Shown here: in pieces, positions 18,501 to 29,085 of the stretch
Position numbering within the stretch: the stretch's first letter is position 1
How the letters are laid out: every line of letters begins with the position of its first letter
Origin: Micrasema longulum
Taxonomy: Eukaryota; Arthropoda; Insecta; Trichoptera; Brachycentridae
Reading direction: 5' to 3'
Length of the DNA: 64,000 bases
Assembly: GCA_022494885.1 (NCBI GenBank)
Contig: JAGVSM010003574.1
Location: 42,504 to 106,503 of the forward strand
Position numbers and translations under genes: made by a program
Notes under the pieces: generated by a model
The model's database searches: none
The model's input: only the letters and a program-made list of their open reading frames with translations
What the model was told of the DNA's origin: nothing

Positions 18501-21500
18501 TATAAAGTGTCAAATAAATAAATAAAAATAAAATACAAGGGAGGGGAGAATAATATGCTCGTATTAATTTTTAAATGTGTATATTCCCGTCCCCTTTCAG
18601 AAAGTTACGGGGCGCTGGGTCCCTTCAGGTCCGGCCTAGAAGGTCCGAAGTTCGATTCTCTATAAAATAAATATTTCTCGTGACATTTAATATGTACCAT
18701 TATTGTAGTTGAAAGAGAAGAGATGCATATCAAACATTCCTGTGAAGTCGGCATTCTTCGACTTGTTGTTCAAGTCTCCGAGGTCTCCTCCGATATCACT
18801 CACTGCCAGACCAGGGCGAAGTATCTCCGACATGAACACAGTGTCCGGGAGAGTCCTGTACGGATTTATCTGGAAAACATTTACATTAGTTACCTCGAAG
18901 GGATTGGTAATAAACTGAATTTCCAAAATGAAAGTGTCAGGATCATCATTTTCTTCTAACTTTAAATAGAGGAAGGAATTCATTTTCATAATATTGATGT
19001 TTTTTGTTGATATTTCTTGATAAAACTCCATAGTTAATGATTTTGATAAAATTATAAATAAAATTATCAATGAAACTTCTTGGTTTAGTTTTACTCTTTT
19101 ATTATTTTGACCAACGAGCGCTTTCACCTAAGTAGGCATCTTCAAGACTGGTATATTTCCCACTCTGTTGTATTTCGCCATGTGTTATTTTCCCACCTTT
19201 TAAACAATAATTGCTTAATCCCAATTTCGGTCTGAAAACTTCCAAAAATGAACTGTTTAGCAAACTAGTTGTAAATATTTATGTTTTCTGTCCTCTGTTA
19301 AAATACTTATTTGATCTTCTTATCTCCAAAATATGTTAAGAATAGTATAAAAGCTGTAAACGTTGTAAACAATTCACCAGTCTTGAAGATGCCTACTTAG
19401 GCGAAAGCGCTCGTTGGTCAAAATAATAAAAGAATAAAACTAAACCAAGAAATTTCATTGATAATTTTATTTATAATTTTATCAAAATCATTAACTATGG
19501 AGTTTTATCAAGAAATATCAACAAAAATCCTCAATATTATGAAAATGAATTCCCTCCTCTATTTAAAGGTTAAAGAGAATGATGATCTTGACACTTTCAT
19601 TTCGGAAAACTTAGTATGGATCAACAATATTATGAGTTTGTCCAAATGTTTGCAGACAAAAGACTGAATTCACTGCTCAGGGAGGGATTGAGATTAACAT
19701 ATCGTCCTTGGATGCGTAATACCTCCAATTTGACAAAATTGAAATTACACAGGAGAGTGAAAAAACCGATTTTTAAGCAAGGAAATGAAGGAAAACTGCC
19801 AATTTCTTTAAAAAACGTGTAAATAATTATGTATTTTTATAAATATATTTTTATTGTATTTGAATAGATACATTTAGAAATATAATTTAAATTGAAATTA
19901 TATTATGATGATTTGAATGCATAACTTTTCTATTTGTAGCATTCATGGAGGATGATAGAAAAATATGTTTTTAGTGGTTAACTAAAAAATACTGATTTTA
20001 AGTTACCTAGTTGTAAAAATTACCCCGCACCATGAAACTCTAGGCATTTACAGGACTGCCACTTTAAACACTGTAAAATTCACTATCCTGCCTATCTTTA
20101 TTTAAACATCCGCATTGCCTCAACTCTTCCATATGCGGATGTTTAAGCATGGGCAGAATGGTGAATGTTACAATATGTAAAGTGGCCACTTCAATCAGCT
20201 AATGACCGGTCACAAGCCCTGTGAATCCCTAGAGTTCTATAAATTCTTCTCTAAAAAGTCCTCTATCTCTGTTATAATATGTTAACTTAGTACAAACTTA
20301 ATACATATTTTTTTGAACTCACATCTGGATCATCAGCATCGACAGGATGCAACTGCATCTCAAGAGTTGAGGTTAAGAAGCCGAAGACAATTTCCCTTAT
20401 GAGATCGTTACTCTCCTGTTCTATATATTGATCCTCAAAGAAATGACCGGAGCCAAAGACAACCAGTTTTCCTGTGAATAATTAATAAAATGTCGATAGA
20501 TTTTTTACAAGTCATTTGACAAAAAGAAACAATAAGATTCAATAAAATAAAATAAAAACATTTTTTTTCAAATTTTTGTAGACAAGAACTGGATTCAACC
20601 CCCTAGGAAGCTTTTAATAATAACATGTTACAACAGAGATGAAAAACATTTTAGATACATGGCTTATGACCTGTCGTTAGCTGTTTTTAAATTAAAAGAA
20701 TTTTTTTTACATCAGCATTTTTTGAACATTCATCAATTCCCGTCAAACTGCAAAAGCAGTTTTTTTGCAATTTTAAGTGGCCACTTTACACACTGTGTAA
20801 CATTCACCATTCTGTATATATTTGATCATCTATATTCCTTCAATTCTTCCTTCTGTTGATGTTTGTGAATTTTTAAAAGATAAAGTTTGTGTTAATTCAA
20901 TTTCAATAGTTTCCCATATAATTAATAATGTATGTATATTATTTACCATTTTTTTCTGTGTTGCAAAAGGAAGCCAATGGTCTCTTGACTGGATATGCCA
21001 TTTCTCCGCTGGAGAGGATCACAATAGACGGTTTCTTCACATTCAGGGTGGCTCCGTGTGGATAAACAAAACTTGGAGACTCCTCGTCACTGTAACCATT
21101 ACAATCGGTCATTTAAGATAAAAATAAAATAAAAAATAAATAAGAAACTAATATTTCAAAAACACAACCTCCAAAAAAAGTTTGGAATCACATTTTTATT
21201 TTTTTGTTTTAAGACTTTTTTGCAATTAGTTTACACTACTTGAATTTTTAGATTGTACTAACCAGTTCCAATTAAATGTCTATTATCTTACTTATGTTCT
21301 GAAAAAATATTGTATTGTCCGGGAACCAATCAAAATAATCCAATGGTGTAAAAAATGTAATAATAAATTCTCTAAATGAATAATTAACATGAATATTTTC
21401 GCATAAACATCACAAACCTGTATTCGATACTTTCAGTTCTATAAGAAGATAATTTCTTGATTGATTTTACAACAGAACGATTAACAATTCCATTTGTAAC

Positions 21501-24500
21501 AAGACACTGCTTCGGGTGGAAATATTTATTATATTTTGCTCTCACTGCACAATCTAAAAAATTAGAATAACCAGGATTTAATTTACTAACACGCCATGTA
21601 AGATATCTTCTCTGCCTACCTAAACGGGGATACGGCGTGATGGATCGTTTGTTCTTAATACATAAATAAAACATTTTAATTAGTGTTTTCTATTTTGCTG
21701 TTTTATTATATTTAATTTAACTACATATTTTTTTAATACGAAAATAAATACAGTCAAACTTGGTTATTAAGAGGAAGACGGGACCGACTAAATTTGCTCG
21801 TTATACCAGATAAAGGTTTTTTAAATCCAATCGCCATTGAATAATGTCACTATTGATAATTGTAATTGAACGTAGTTATGCAGAAAGCAGCCAGTCTACA
21901 ATTTCGGAAAAATGATATATTGATGTTATCGGGTGCAGTAAGGTCGATTCTATGTTCTGCTAAAAACAGCCAGACCGCTTTCATATAAAAAAAAAACTGT
22001 ATTAATCACCTCTGGAAAAAGGTGTCGATCACAAAAACGGCATTTCTCAATTTGCAAAAAACACCCACAAAACTAAAAAATTTTTATCTTACTTTAAATA
22101 TCTTTTAAACTGGTCAAATACACAATAAGATTCTTGTTTGTAAAATATAAAAAAACTTATGTATTCATTGTTTATCGTTTTTTATAGTCAAAAACATTCA
22201 AACTATTGTGTAGATTTTATAATTCACTCTTTTCACAAAATGGCTATTATCTCAGTTTCACTTTTCTATGGCTGGCTGCTTTCTGTATAACTACGTTCAA
22301 TTGATGCTTGCAAACATACCAGTTCAACAATTTCAAATTCAGATAAATAAATGTTTGTATTTTTTCACAATGTTGACAATGTGATAAGGATAGAGAAAAC
22401 TTTTTACACACTTTAACATATTTCGCGTCACATTCTATTTTATATATAATTGCCACTTTTCTGCAAATTCAAACACTTCTGCTTGTTAGTAGTCATGTTT
22501 ATAATTCAAGGGTTAGGTTTTAACTTAACTGACATCACCCACTCCTAATGTTCATTATGCATTGACCATAGAACTGTTAAAAAAAAACATTATAAAACCC
22601 CCCAAACGAGGATGTCATTCATAAACTACAAAAGACGTTGTAAATTGTAATGAGGTGCCGAGCCTGCGCTTACTAAGTCCACAAAGCTCGGATTTTTTAC
22701 ACGCAATTCCAACCATATGTGTGATACTTTGTCAATGTTGTCGGCCAAAACACCACTTAGGTATTTAGACGCTTGCATAGTATCATAAACGTAAACCAAT
22801 CCCATCGCCCAGCGGCATCGGTAATAAGTTAGTCCCCCATTTGGATTTATTATATAGGTTCTTATTTCGACAATGATTTTTTTAAACAATTGAAGAGTTA
22901 ACAAATTACAACAGGGATGGAGAATACCTTAAATAAGGGAATATGGAAGTCAAGGCATTTACAGGGCTTATGACCTGTCATTGGCTGGTTTAAGTGGCCA
23001 CTTTACACACTGTGTAACATTCACCATTTTGCCTATGTTTGAACATCCATATTATTTGTATGTGATGTATTGTAGGGGTTATGTCTTTCAATTGAGTAAG
23101 AGTAGTTTTTGAAACTGTAAGTGAGTATTGTTTTAGCTTACAATTGTTTTGGTGTCATAAGTTGTAAGATTCAGCATACTCGTTTATTGCAAGATTGACT
23201 CTTAACAGATCTAGCTGTTTACTCTAGGAGAGAATATCCTGGAATGGCCCTACCGGGGTATGTGGGTATTTAGATATTGTTACAGTTATCATACCTACTC
23301 CCTTACCATTATTTATCACGACTCCATATTCTTCCAGAAAGAAATTAATATTTGTGTTGTTATTTTCCTCTCCTCCATCGGTCAAGGTGACCAGAACTGC
23401 TCCTCCGTCTGCCACGAACTTCTTCAGGCAGGTCAGTTCAGAGTCAGTAAACACGTCTTGAGGAGTTCCGATGACAAGGACACGAGCGTCTTCCAGAACA
23501 GTCGCAGAGAGCTCTTCGCGATTTCTAAAAAGAAATAATATTTGGCTGATTTATATAGCGCCATTTTTGTAAAAAATCACCTCAAGGGCGCTTTACAATT
23601 GTATATCTAAACTTACATTCTAATTAAACTTAAGTGATATATTATATTTCCAGATTAAAAAATTGAGGGTATGTTAGTTTAAAGAAGTGGGATTTTAGTT
23701 GGGATCTGAACTGACTAGGACTGTCGATGATTCGTAAGTTTGAAGGCAATTAGTTCCAGGCAGAGGGGCCGGCGGCGGCAAAAGCACGATCTCCAAATCT
23801 AGTGTTTGGGGAGCGTCGAATTTCGACAAGTTTTCCTTTTCCTGAATCAAATGCTGACCTAAGAGTAGGTTTTTTTTGGCATGTATTTTCCCTAATACAA
23901 AGGTCCGATAGGTATTTTGGAGCCATTTCATGAAGGGATTTGAATACTGTCCAGCACAGCTTGTATTTTATTCTCTCTGGGCTTTTTAACCAGTGCAAAT
24001 CTCGAAGATGTTGTGAGATGTGAGAATATTTTTTTACTCCCGTAATCCTTGCCCGTAATAATCATGTAACATGAAGGATTAGAGGCAGCGCCGGATCTAA
24101 CGCCCCTGCACTTACTGAAAAGGGATGGAAATAAACATGTTTGCAAATGACTACGAGCATATTATTGTCCCCTCCCTTGAAAGCAAGTGTCTGGTTCTTT
24201 GTGCCGACTGAATTCATGGTAGGTCTGGCCTTGATGGAGTTAAAAAAATGACACCAATAATGGCACACCTATACCAGTAACAGTATGCGGTGTGAAATTT
24301 GGAGTCCTTATTTAAAAGAATACAGAGTTGCTGAAGCAAGTCCAAAGAAAGGCAATTTAAACGGTAATTTTTATAAGGAACAAAACATATCAGGACTGCT
24401 TAAGAGAGCTTAGTTTGAGTTCACCGGCAGAGCAGAGGCAGCGTAGTGACTTAGTTGAAACATTCAAGAAGTTGAAATCAATGTTCACTTTGATGATAGC

Positions 24501-26574
24501 CGCCATCTTAGAGGTTATTCCTTAAAATGAGAAAGTTCAGTCGTTTTTTTTAAATTGTTAATAGACTATCAAACAAAGACACAAAATACACTTTCATGTA
24601 TTGTATTATCAACGCTATGATTTTTTAGAGTTAGATCATTTAAAAATTACTACACATGTGACATCACAAGTTTTTTTCGGTGAGTTTTGCTAATTGGTGA
24701 ATGGTTTCCTGAAAGCCAGAAATCTATCACACTATCATTAGTTGATTCAGAAGAACGAGTGAAGTCCTTCAAAACAGTTCATTTTCAAAATCATTAATTT
24801 TGTATTTTTAAGAAACTTTGCAATATTTACTGCGCGTCCTAAAACATTTTTCATATCCAATTTCCCGTGGCACTTAACTTTCTTATTTATTTATTTCGAC
24901 GACTTACGCCTTTGCCAAAGTATAAAATAATATTGAAAAACAATTATAATAAAACAAAACACCCGAACACAGAATAAAAAATGTAGACACGTGAAATAAA
25001 ATCAGCAGAAAATAAGGAAATAATAAAGAAAAATTAAATAAGAAATTATAACATAGGTATGCAGCAAATTAACAATAAATAAAGGGTTTAAATAAAAAAA
25101 GTATTGAAGTAACAGAGGCGATGTATCATAGCATAAACAATAAAACAAATATAACACTTAGTACATTTTTATAATTTAGAAAAGAAGTGATGAAAAAGTA
25201 ATGATTTTAATTATTATTTTTTTTATTTAACTTTTTGTACATAATGTTATTTGTACATTGGCGGGCTTATTGCCAAATGGCAATTTCTTCCAACCAACCT
25301 ATAAAATTTTAGCTTTATTTTTATAATTCAAGTTCAGAACATATTCAATAGAGAAAAAAAAGATTAAAAAGTTAAAAATATATAAAAATAGAAATAAACG
25401 TATTTGTTTATAAATTACCTTAAATCAAAACTATTACTTAATGGGAAAAAGGAAAAAAGAGGAAAGAGGAAAAGGAAAGGAGGAGAGATTAAGGAAGAGA
25501 AAGGAGATGTTTCTTCAGACGTGATTTAAACAGAGATAATGTAGTAACATCTTTGATGGTGGATGGGAGATGATTCCACAGTCGAGCCGCATGGACACTA
25601 TATGAGTTAGAGAAGAAAGAGGAATTGTGGATGGGTATTAAAAGAGTGCCTTGAGAATTAGAACGAAGAGGTAAACCATGAACTGATAAGGGTTGAAATT
25701 TTTCACGCAGGTATATAGGAGCGTTAGGACTATGAAGTACATTGAACAGAAGTGAGAGGGAGTGATAGTTTCTCCGCTGTCTAATTTTGAGCCGTTTCAG
25801 TTGCCTGCGATAATCAGAAATGTGGTCATATTTTCTAAGACCAAAAATGTACCTTATGCATGTATTCTGAAGTCGTTCAAGTTTATCGAGTTGCTCACAG
25901 CTTAAATCAGTCATGGAAACATCAGCGAAATCTAGAATGGGTAGTAGTGATGCTTGTACAATGGTGCATTTAGTATTAATGGGTAAGAATTTTTGCAACA
26001 ATTCTAAGTGAGTGTAGACTGAAAAATATTTTGCGGCTTAATTCATTAGCATCAGAAAAATTATTGAAATAAAGATAAATTTAATAAGTCTAAGTTTCCA
26101 CGTTTGTTTGCCAACATGTGGAACATTTTAAACACTACCTTTATCTTATCCAACCCTAGGAAGAACTTCGAAATGGAATAGCCTTCCCGAGAAAGTGATT
26201 GGTGCTAGTTCAAAAAGCGCCTGGATAGCTTGATAGTCCAACAAATAAAAAATATTTAAAAAAAACGCCTTTTCATCATACACGATGGCATATTTCTTCA
26301 CTGCATCACGTCATCGTTCAGTTAGAGAATTATGGCACAGGAGGCAATTACCCGCGAATTAAAATGCCATTTTCTTCGCATTAGTAACGTGCTTATGTAA
26401 TTATACATTGTGGACATAGAATTGAGAATAGTCTTTGCAGAGCTAAACTTACATTGTAACTTTCCAAGATCCCTTGAGTTTTCTGTGTAAAATTTTGTAG
26501 TTCTCGTTTAATTTAAACATTTCATTCTTAGAAGAGTTGAATATGATTGTATTCTTTACATTAGGATCCTTCAT
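15551..26574 (-). CDS. IFT52: Intraflagellar transport protein 52 (IFT-B core), 8 coding exons, 450 aa
   Basis: IFT52 (OSM-6/NGD5) is a core subunit of IFT complex B, needed to build cilia and flagella; in insects these are the sensory cilia and, in many groups, sperm flagella. Coding exons, in transcript order: 26574-26453, 23524-23307, 21553-21418, 21089-20947, 20471-20323, 18869-18698, 16199-16096, 15859-15551. Junction phases are 2,1,2,1,0,1,0, all consistent, and each boundary is GT...AG. The predicted protein matches the vertebrate family in order: an N-terminal TIIFNSSKNEMFKLNENYK block, FTDSELTCLKKFVADGGAVL, TNINFFLEEYGVVINN, KYFHPKQCLVTNGIVNR, SFVYPHGATLNV, KLVVFGSGHFFEDQYI, KHEPLKLITPQFETPLP and VFPPSFSDLPPPPLELLDLD. 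Its length is close to the human 437 residues. The donor of exon 6 (GTACAT) is weak. Introns hold LINE, RTE, Penelope-like and FB-A debris. The match is very strong; only the exact exon 6 donor is less certain. Confidence 0.96.
16371..17351 (+). pseudogene. RTE-like retrotransposon fragment, (GTA)n-tailed family, in IFT52 intron 6
   Basis: Begins RRVQLKQGGVMSPWLFNLYM (the 'QG..SPxLFNLY' reverse transcriptase block), then has LLYADDAVLLASS (the catalytic Y-x-DD box), and ends LRWFGHVERMD, RRGRPRKTWHDQI, MTRCMNVEEA, followed by a short GTAGTAGTAG tail. An in-frame stop at about 16683 and frame changes near 16930 and 17040 show it is dead. It lies antisense to IFT52. Other copies of the same family are at 33075 and 47440. 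Confidence 0.85.
17395..17625. repeat. Foldback (hairpin) repeat
   Basis: Two inverted arms, GCATTCAAATCATATTATGA / TGATTTGAATGCATGACTTG with ACAAATAGACAAG / CTTGTCTATTTGT outside them, are centred near 17488. One arm recurs at about 19895-20030. Non-coding. Confidence 0.6.
17640..17965 (+). repeat. Dispersed repeat shared with 38.65-39.85 kb
   Basis: Contains AAAACGCGACATGTTTAG, GATTCATGACGATGTT and AACCGAATCGTGATGTATT. The same words appear, in the same order but split by later insertions, at 38650-38700, 39000-39105 and 39725-39840. It is probably a non-autonomous DNA element; its ends are not defined. Confidence 0.5.
18040..18125 (+). repeat. Short dispersed repeat shared with 24180-24240
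   Basis: The words GACCTACCATGGGTTCAGT and GGCACAAAGAACCAGACAC recur, inverted, at about 24178-24232 in IFT52 intron 1. Family unknown. Confidence 0.45.
18150..18535 (+). pseudogene. LINE C-terminal fragment and tail
   Basis: Reads AARLWNNLPTNVRDAPSLFT and FKSRLKCHY, a typical LINE C-terminal end, then a 3' tail with GGCGGGCATATT-type sequence (in reverse here) and AAATAAATAAATAAAAATAAA. The same family lies inverted at 53540-53910. Confidence 0.7.
18590..18670 (+). repeat. tRNA-like SINE head
   Basis: GGGGCGCTGGGTCCCTTCAG followed by GAAGTTCGATTCTC looks like a Pol III B box (GTTCGATTC) after a degenerate A box. Short and diverged, so tentative. Confidence 0.35.
18905..19640. repeat. Head-to-head inverted pair of Penelope-like sequences in IFT52 intron 5
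   Basis: Two arms of about 240 bases are reverse complements of each other: 18915-19160 and 19375-19620. Each arm encodes a short frame with MEFYQEISTK and MKMNS..YLK motifs and has, on the inner side, a GCGCTTTC-type block next to a TTGAAGATGCC word. The stem GCCTA/TAGGC with TTGAAGA before it and GAAA after it resembles a hammerhead ribozyme core, as known in Penelope-like retroelements. The left arm ends about 45 bases before the exon 6 acceptor. Confidence 0.5.
19645..20300. repeat. FB-A foldback copies and half of the 17.4-kb hairpin
   Basis: 19640-19690 has the FB-A flanking word (TCCAAATGTTTGCAGACAAA). 19890-20030 is one arm of the hairpin seen at 17395-17625. 20035-20285 is a complete FB-A hairpin: TTTAAACATCCGCATTGCC opposed to CATATGCGGATGTTTAAGC, then the shared GGCAGAATGGTGAATGTTAC and AAAGTGGCCACTT words. 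Confidence 0.55.
20560..20880 (+). repeat. FB-A repeat in IFT52 intron 4
   Basis: Carries TACAACAGAGATGAAAAAC, GGCTTATGACCTGTCGTTAG, AAGTGGCCACTTTACACAC and CTTCTGTTGATGTTTGTGAA in family order. It fills most of this 475-base intron. Confidence 0.6.
21865..22301. mobile_element. Non-autonomous DNA element with 30-bp inverted ends
   Basis: The ends ATTGAACGTAGTTATGCAGA (21865) and the complement near 22282-22301 form inverted repeats of about 30 bases that differ at one position (GTTATGCAG versus GTTATACAG). The 437-bp element has no coding capacity and sits in IFT52 intron 2. Target duplication not obvious. Confidence 0.55.
22320..22900. other. Intronic sequence of IFT52, nothing firmly recognised
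   Basis: Contains a 92-codon minus-strand frame (22626-22904) with no family I know and no clear splice context. Confidence 0.35.
22905..23060 (+). repeat. FB-A repeat, single arm
   Basis: ATTACAACAGGGATGGAGAA, then CATTTACAGGGCTTATGACC, AAGTGGCCACTTTACACAC and CATTCACCATTTTGCC in family order. Confidence 0.65.
23545..24015 (-). pseudogene. LINE C-terminal fragment abutting IFT52 exon 2
   Basis: The minus strand reads HWLKSPERIKYKLCWTVFKS, APKYLSDLC, RFGDRAFAAAGPSAWN and then a shifted frame with SQLKSHFF, the tail of a common insect LINE protein (R-x-FGDRAF-x-x-A-x-P-x-x-WN). Its 3' end, with the shared word CACCTCAAGGGCGCTTTACA in reverse, lies only about 20 bases before the exon 2 acceptor. 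It is in the same sense as IFT52. Relatives: 37485-37990 and 59995-60070. Confidence 0.75.
24060..24490. pseudogene. Mixed repeat: short dispersed repeat and LINE RT remnant
   Basis: 24180-24240 repeats the 18040-18125 sequence, inverted. 24275-24480 on the plus strand reads broken frames like a LINE tail (EIWSPYLKEYR, EVQRKA-like, LRELSLSSPAEQRQRSDLVE). Confidence 0.5.
24518..24885 (+). mobile_element. TA-flanked MITE family (GAGGAAGTTCAG ends), copy 1, diverged
   Basis: Starts near AAATGAGAAAGTTCAGTCG and ends near a degraded TCCAATTTCCCGTGGCACTTA. It contains the family words AATAGACTATCAAAC, GTATTATCAACGCTATGATT and AGAAACTTTGC. The best copy is at 50316-50740. Confidence 0.6.
25225..26001 (-). 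pseudogene. LINE RT C-terminal region and 3' tail, best copy of its family
   Basis: A 170-codon minus-strand frame reads NTKCTIVQASLLPILDFADV, KLERLQNTCIRYIFGLRKYD, LLFNVLHSPNAPIYLREKF and LWNHLPSTIKDVTTLSLFKS, a normal LINE C-terminal end after the reverse transcriptase. 25225-25488 is the 3' UTR/tail with the word TTGGCGGGCTTATTGCCAAA. The 5' part is missing. Relatives lie at 14890-15200 and 57000-57540. Confidence 0.8.
26095..26265 (+). pseudogene. Short LINE C-terminal remnant
   Basis: Plus-strand broken frames give FEME*PSRE and WNSLPEKVIGASSKSAW-like readings, as at a LINE protein end. Too short to classify. Confidence 0.4.
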
Positions 26575-26691
26575 TTTATTTATAGTATTTGTTCTCAATT
26601 ATAAGAAAAATCCCTTTCACAACCAACCAAAAATTCAAAACATAAACCACATTGTTTGAATTGTATACATTTCGTCAGTCGTCAGTATTTC

Positions 26692-26704
26692 GTTGCTTAG
26701 CAAC
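26692..26704. promoter_or_regulatory. X-box (RFX transcription factor site) of IFT52
   Basis: GTTGCTTAGCAAC is a perfect 13-base inverted repeat with the arms GTTGCT/AGCAAC around a single shared T, and fits the X-box consensus RYYNYY-N(1-3)-RRNRAC bound by RFX/DAF-19 factors. It lies 118 bases upstream of the IFT52 ATG. RFX control of ciliary genes, including the nematode IFT52 gene osm-6, is established. The site is seen directly; function is inferred. Confidence 0.8.
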
Positions 26705-27045
26705 CAAATTTTTCTTTAAACACATTTATGGTTGTTCATTAAAAATAAAACTTTCACCCTGTCAATAATCAATTCCTAGATAAGCACCTTTCTTTTTATT
26801 ATCAAGGATACAAAAGTATTGCTATTGCATAAATTTCGATATTTGTCGGTAAAAATAACAAGAAATATTTTTCTAATAAAAATATTTGAATAGAGTGATG
26901 GGTTGGAATTTAAATTTTCAGACCTTTTATTAAAATAGTATCTGTAAATAATTTTTCGGCTTAATTTTTATTTTGAAATTCAATCATCAGAGTAAATTTT
27001 TAAAAAGGTTTACGGTTAATAATTAGGTAATAAGGAAAACAATAA
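26705..27045. other. AT-rich sequence upstream of IFT52
   Basis: No gene or repeat boundary seen. Confidence 0.4.
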
Positions 27046-27049
27046 AAAA

Positions 27050-27425
27050 GTTCATTGGTTTAAAAAAAATAGAAAAATTAAAGACTATTAAACTAAGCCA
27101 AAAAATATTTTTTTTAGCTTTTGTGTATCGTATTATCAGCGCTATAATTTTCTAAAGTTTTCATTTTTTTTTATTACTCCGTGTGACGTTTTAAGTTCTC
27201 TTCTTTGTCAGTTCCACTGATTGGTCAGTTGACTTACGATAAACCGGAAATATATCACAACTCTAATCGTTCGTTGATTCATAAGAACTAGTAACGTCGT
27301 TCATTCGTTTTTATTAAAATATTATTTTTTTTTTTAATACTTTTTCAAGAAACTTTGCCGTACAATTTAATACTTAATATTTTTTGTATCTAATTTCCCG
27401 TATGGCTGAACTTCCTCATTGCAGC
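27050..27425 (+). mobile_element. TA-flanked MITE family, copy 2
   Basis: Contains ACTAAGCCAAAAAATAT, CGTATTATCAGCGCTATAAT, AAACCGGAAATATATCACAA and ends GGCTGAACTTCCTCATTGCA. The left end is decayed. Confidence 0.6.
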
Positions 27426-27767
27426 TTTTGTGAAATAAAGTGGTGTTTTATCCATTTTTCTTTCGTTTACGTGTGGCAAAGGGAGTGAATTAGTTAAAAT
27501 TTGATATTAAATATAATAAGTTCACGGAATTTAAACATATATTTAGTTTTTTTTGCAAATTACAAATGGAAATCTGTTTTTGTTTAAATATCTGTCAACT
27601 TATAGGGTTAAATCCATTTAACACATTTAGTTGAATATAATTCATATTAATTACGAATTGTTGAAAATAATTCATATTAATTACGAATTTATAACACATT
27701 TCCTGTAAGAAATGTAAAATAGTTAGGTAGTAGGTAAAAATTATGAAAAATAAAATTTGGGTGGATA

Positions 27768-27860
27768 TTAGTTCGCCCTTTGGTGTACTGGTTAGTATGT
27801 TAACTTACCACATCTTATGTACTGAGTTCGATTCACTACGAGACCAACTTGAAATCCCTT
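27768..27860 (+). repeat. tRNA-derived SINE fragment, family C
   Basis: TTTGGTGTACTGGTTAGTAT resembles a Pol III A box and GAGTTCGATTCACTACGAGA a B box, about 35 bases apart, in the order and spacing of a tRNA gene head. No cloverleaf is preserved. Confidence 0.45.
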
Positions 27861-28104
27861 TTAAAAATTGTAATTACACCAATATTTCAATGGCTTTGGA
27901 CTAGATTTAAAACAAAACTAATTAATTTGTCTCGATGTATGAAATGCTCTAGGTGCGCCGTATTCGGAGAACATATCCGGGCAAAAAGAAAAATGAGAGT
28001 GAACAAAATGTTAAGAACCGGTTTTAACGTGAATTTAATAACAAAGTTTTTTCATAATTTTTATTTTTATGAAAAATGATATTCACAAAATTGAATTCAG
28101 TTTT

Positions 28105-28282
28105 CTTATTTTTTATTATTTTTGCACCACAGTAGGCAGAGGGGCCCAATTACAGTGGTGAATCACATCGCAGAACACCCAGGCTTGAGAAAAATCAGAT
28201 TTTTTTTTGTTCTCACCGTGAATCGAACCCGGAACCTTCCGTGTAAGTCAAGCGTCTTTACCACTATACCACGGAGACCACC
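28105..28282 (-). repeat. tRNA-headed SINE, family A, copy 3
   Basis: Reverse of GGTGGTCTCCGTGGTATAGT with the same body words as the 14.2-kb copy (CCCAATTACAGTGGTGAAT, CACCCAGGCTTGAGAAAA). Confidence 0.7.
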
Positions 28283-28604
28283 AGTTTTTGTTATCGTAAA
28301 TCATTTATTGAAATTCTGTACGTTCTTTTCAAAAGTATCGTGCATAAAAATAAAACAACTAGGTATGTTATTATTTTCCTATAAAATCTGTAAGTAACTT
28401 TTACTATTTTCGTAAGTTGTATTACTAGTTAAAGTGTACGTGCTGTCAAAAAGATCTTCATAGGTAAAATCTGATAATTTTTTTCCTAGAATAAGTTGTG
28501 TAACTCCTGGATATACAATATGCAGATGTGTATTATATGTTTTGAAAAAAACAAACAAAAGGTATTAAATTCGTATATTTTATTCAATTTGGATGTGAAA
28601 AGTT

Positions 28605-28926
28605 TGTAGAATTCCGTTTATCCGAACTCCATCCATCCGGATCGCCAAATATCCGGATCGTTATCAGGAAATAAAAAATAACGGAGATAAAACCACGAGT
28701 TCCTTTGTCAAAGCAATGAACTTTGCTGGATATGGTTTAAATACATTTTTAAGGTGATTCCAATTCGCTGTATTATTTCAAAAGCAATAAATAAGGGATC
28801 CTAGAGTTAATTTTGTGTTATCTTTCAAAATATTGCCTTAATTCAATTGTTAATCCAACTATCCGGATTTCTGCTCATCCGTATAAAGCCTGGCACTCAT
28901 TAATCCGGATAATTGTAATGTTACTG
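28605..28926 (-). mobile_element. pogo/Tigger-like MITE, copy 2
   Basis: Ends in TAATCCGGATAATTG...TTACTG followed by TA. The left end GTTTATCCGAACTCCATCCA is the same element end as the right end of the 61.4-kb copy. Length about 322 bp, no coding capacity. Confidence 0.7.
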
Positions 28927-28934
28927 TAATACCG

Positions 28935-29085
28935 TAATTTAACTTGGTCCTCTTGGTGGTCAGCGCGTTTGCCCACTTACAAGAAGTCTCGGATTCGATT
29001 TCCAACATTTTTGTCGTGAGATATTTATTTAAAAATGTGCTTTTACACTAGAATATTTCAGAGTCCCTTCACTGGCACGTGAAGA
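28935..29085 (+). repeat. tRNA-like SINE fragment
   Basis: TCTTGGTGGTCAGCGCGTTT then GGATTCGATTTCC look like diverged A and B boxes. The tail TTTTGTCGTGAGATATTTA resembles (inverted) sequence at 18665-18690. Confidence 0.35.

Noticed and set aside
22626..22904. 92-codon minus-strand frame in IFT52 intron 2
   Set aside because: No family recognised and it does not fit IFT52 splicing; exon 2 to exon 3 join in phase without it.
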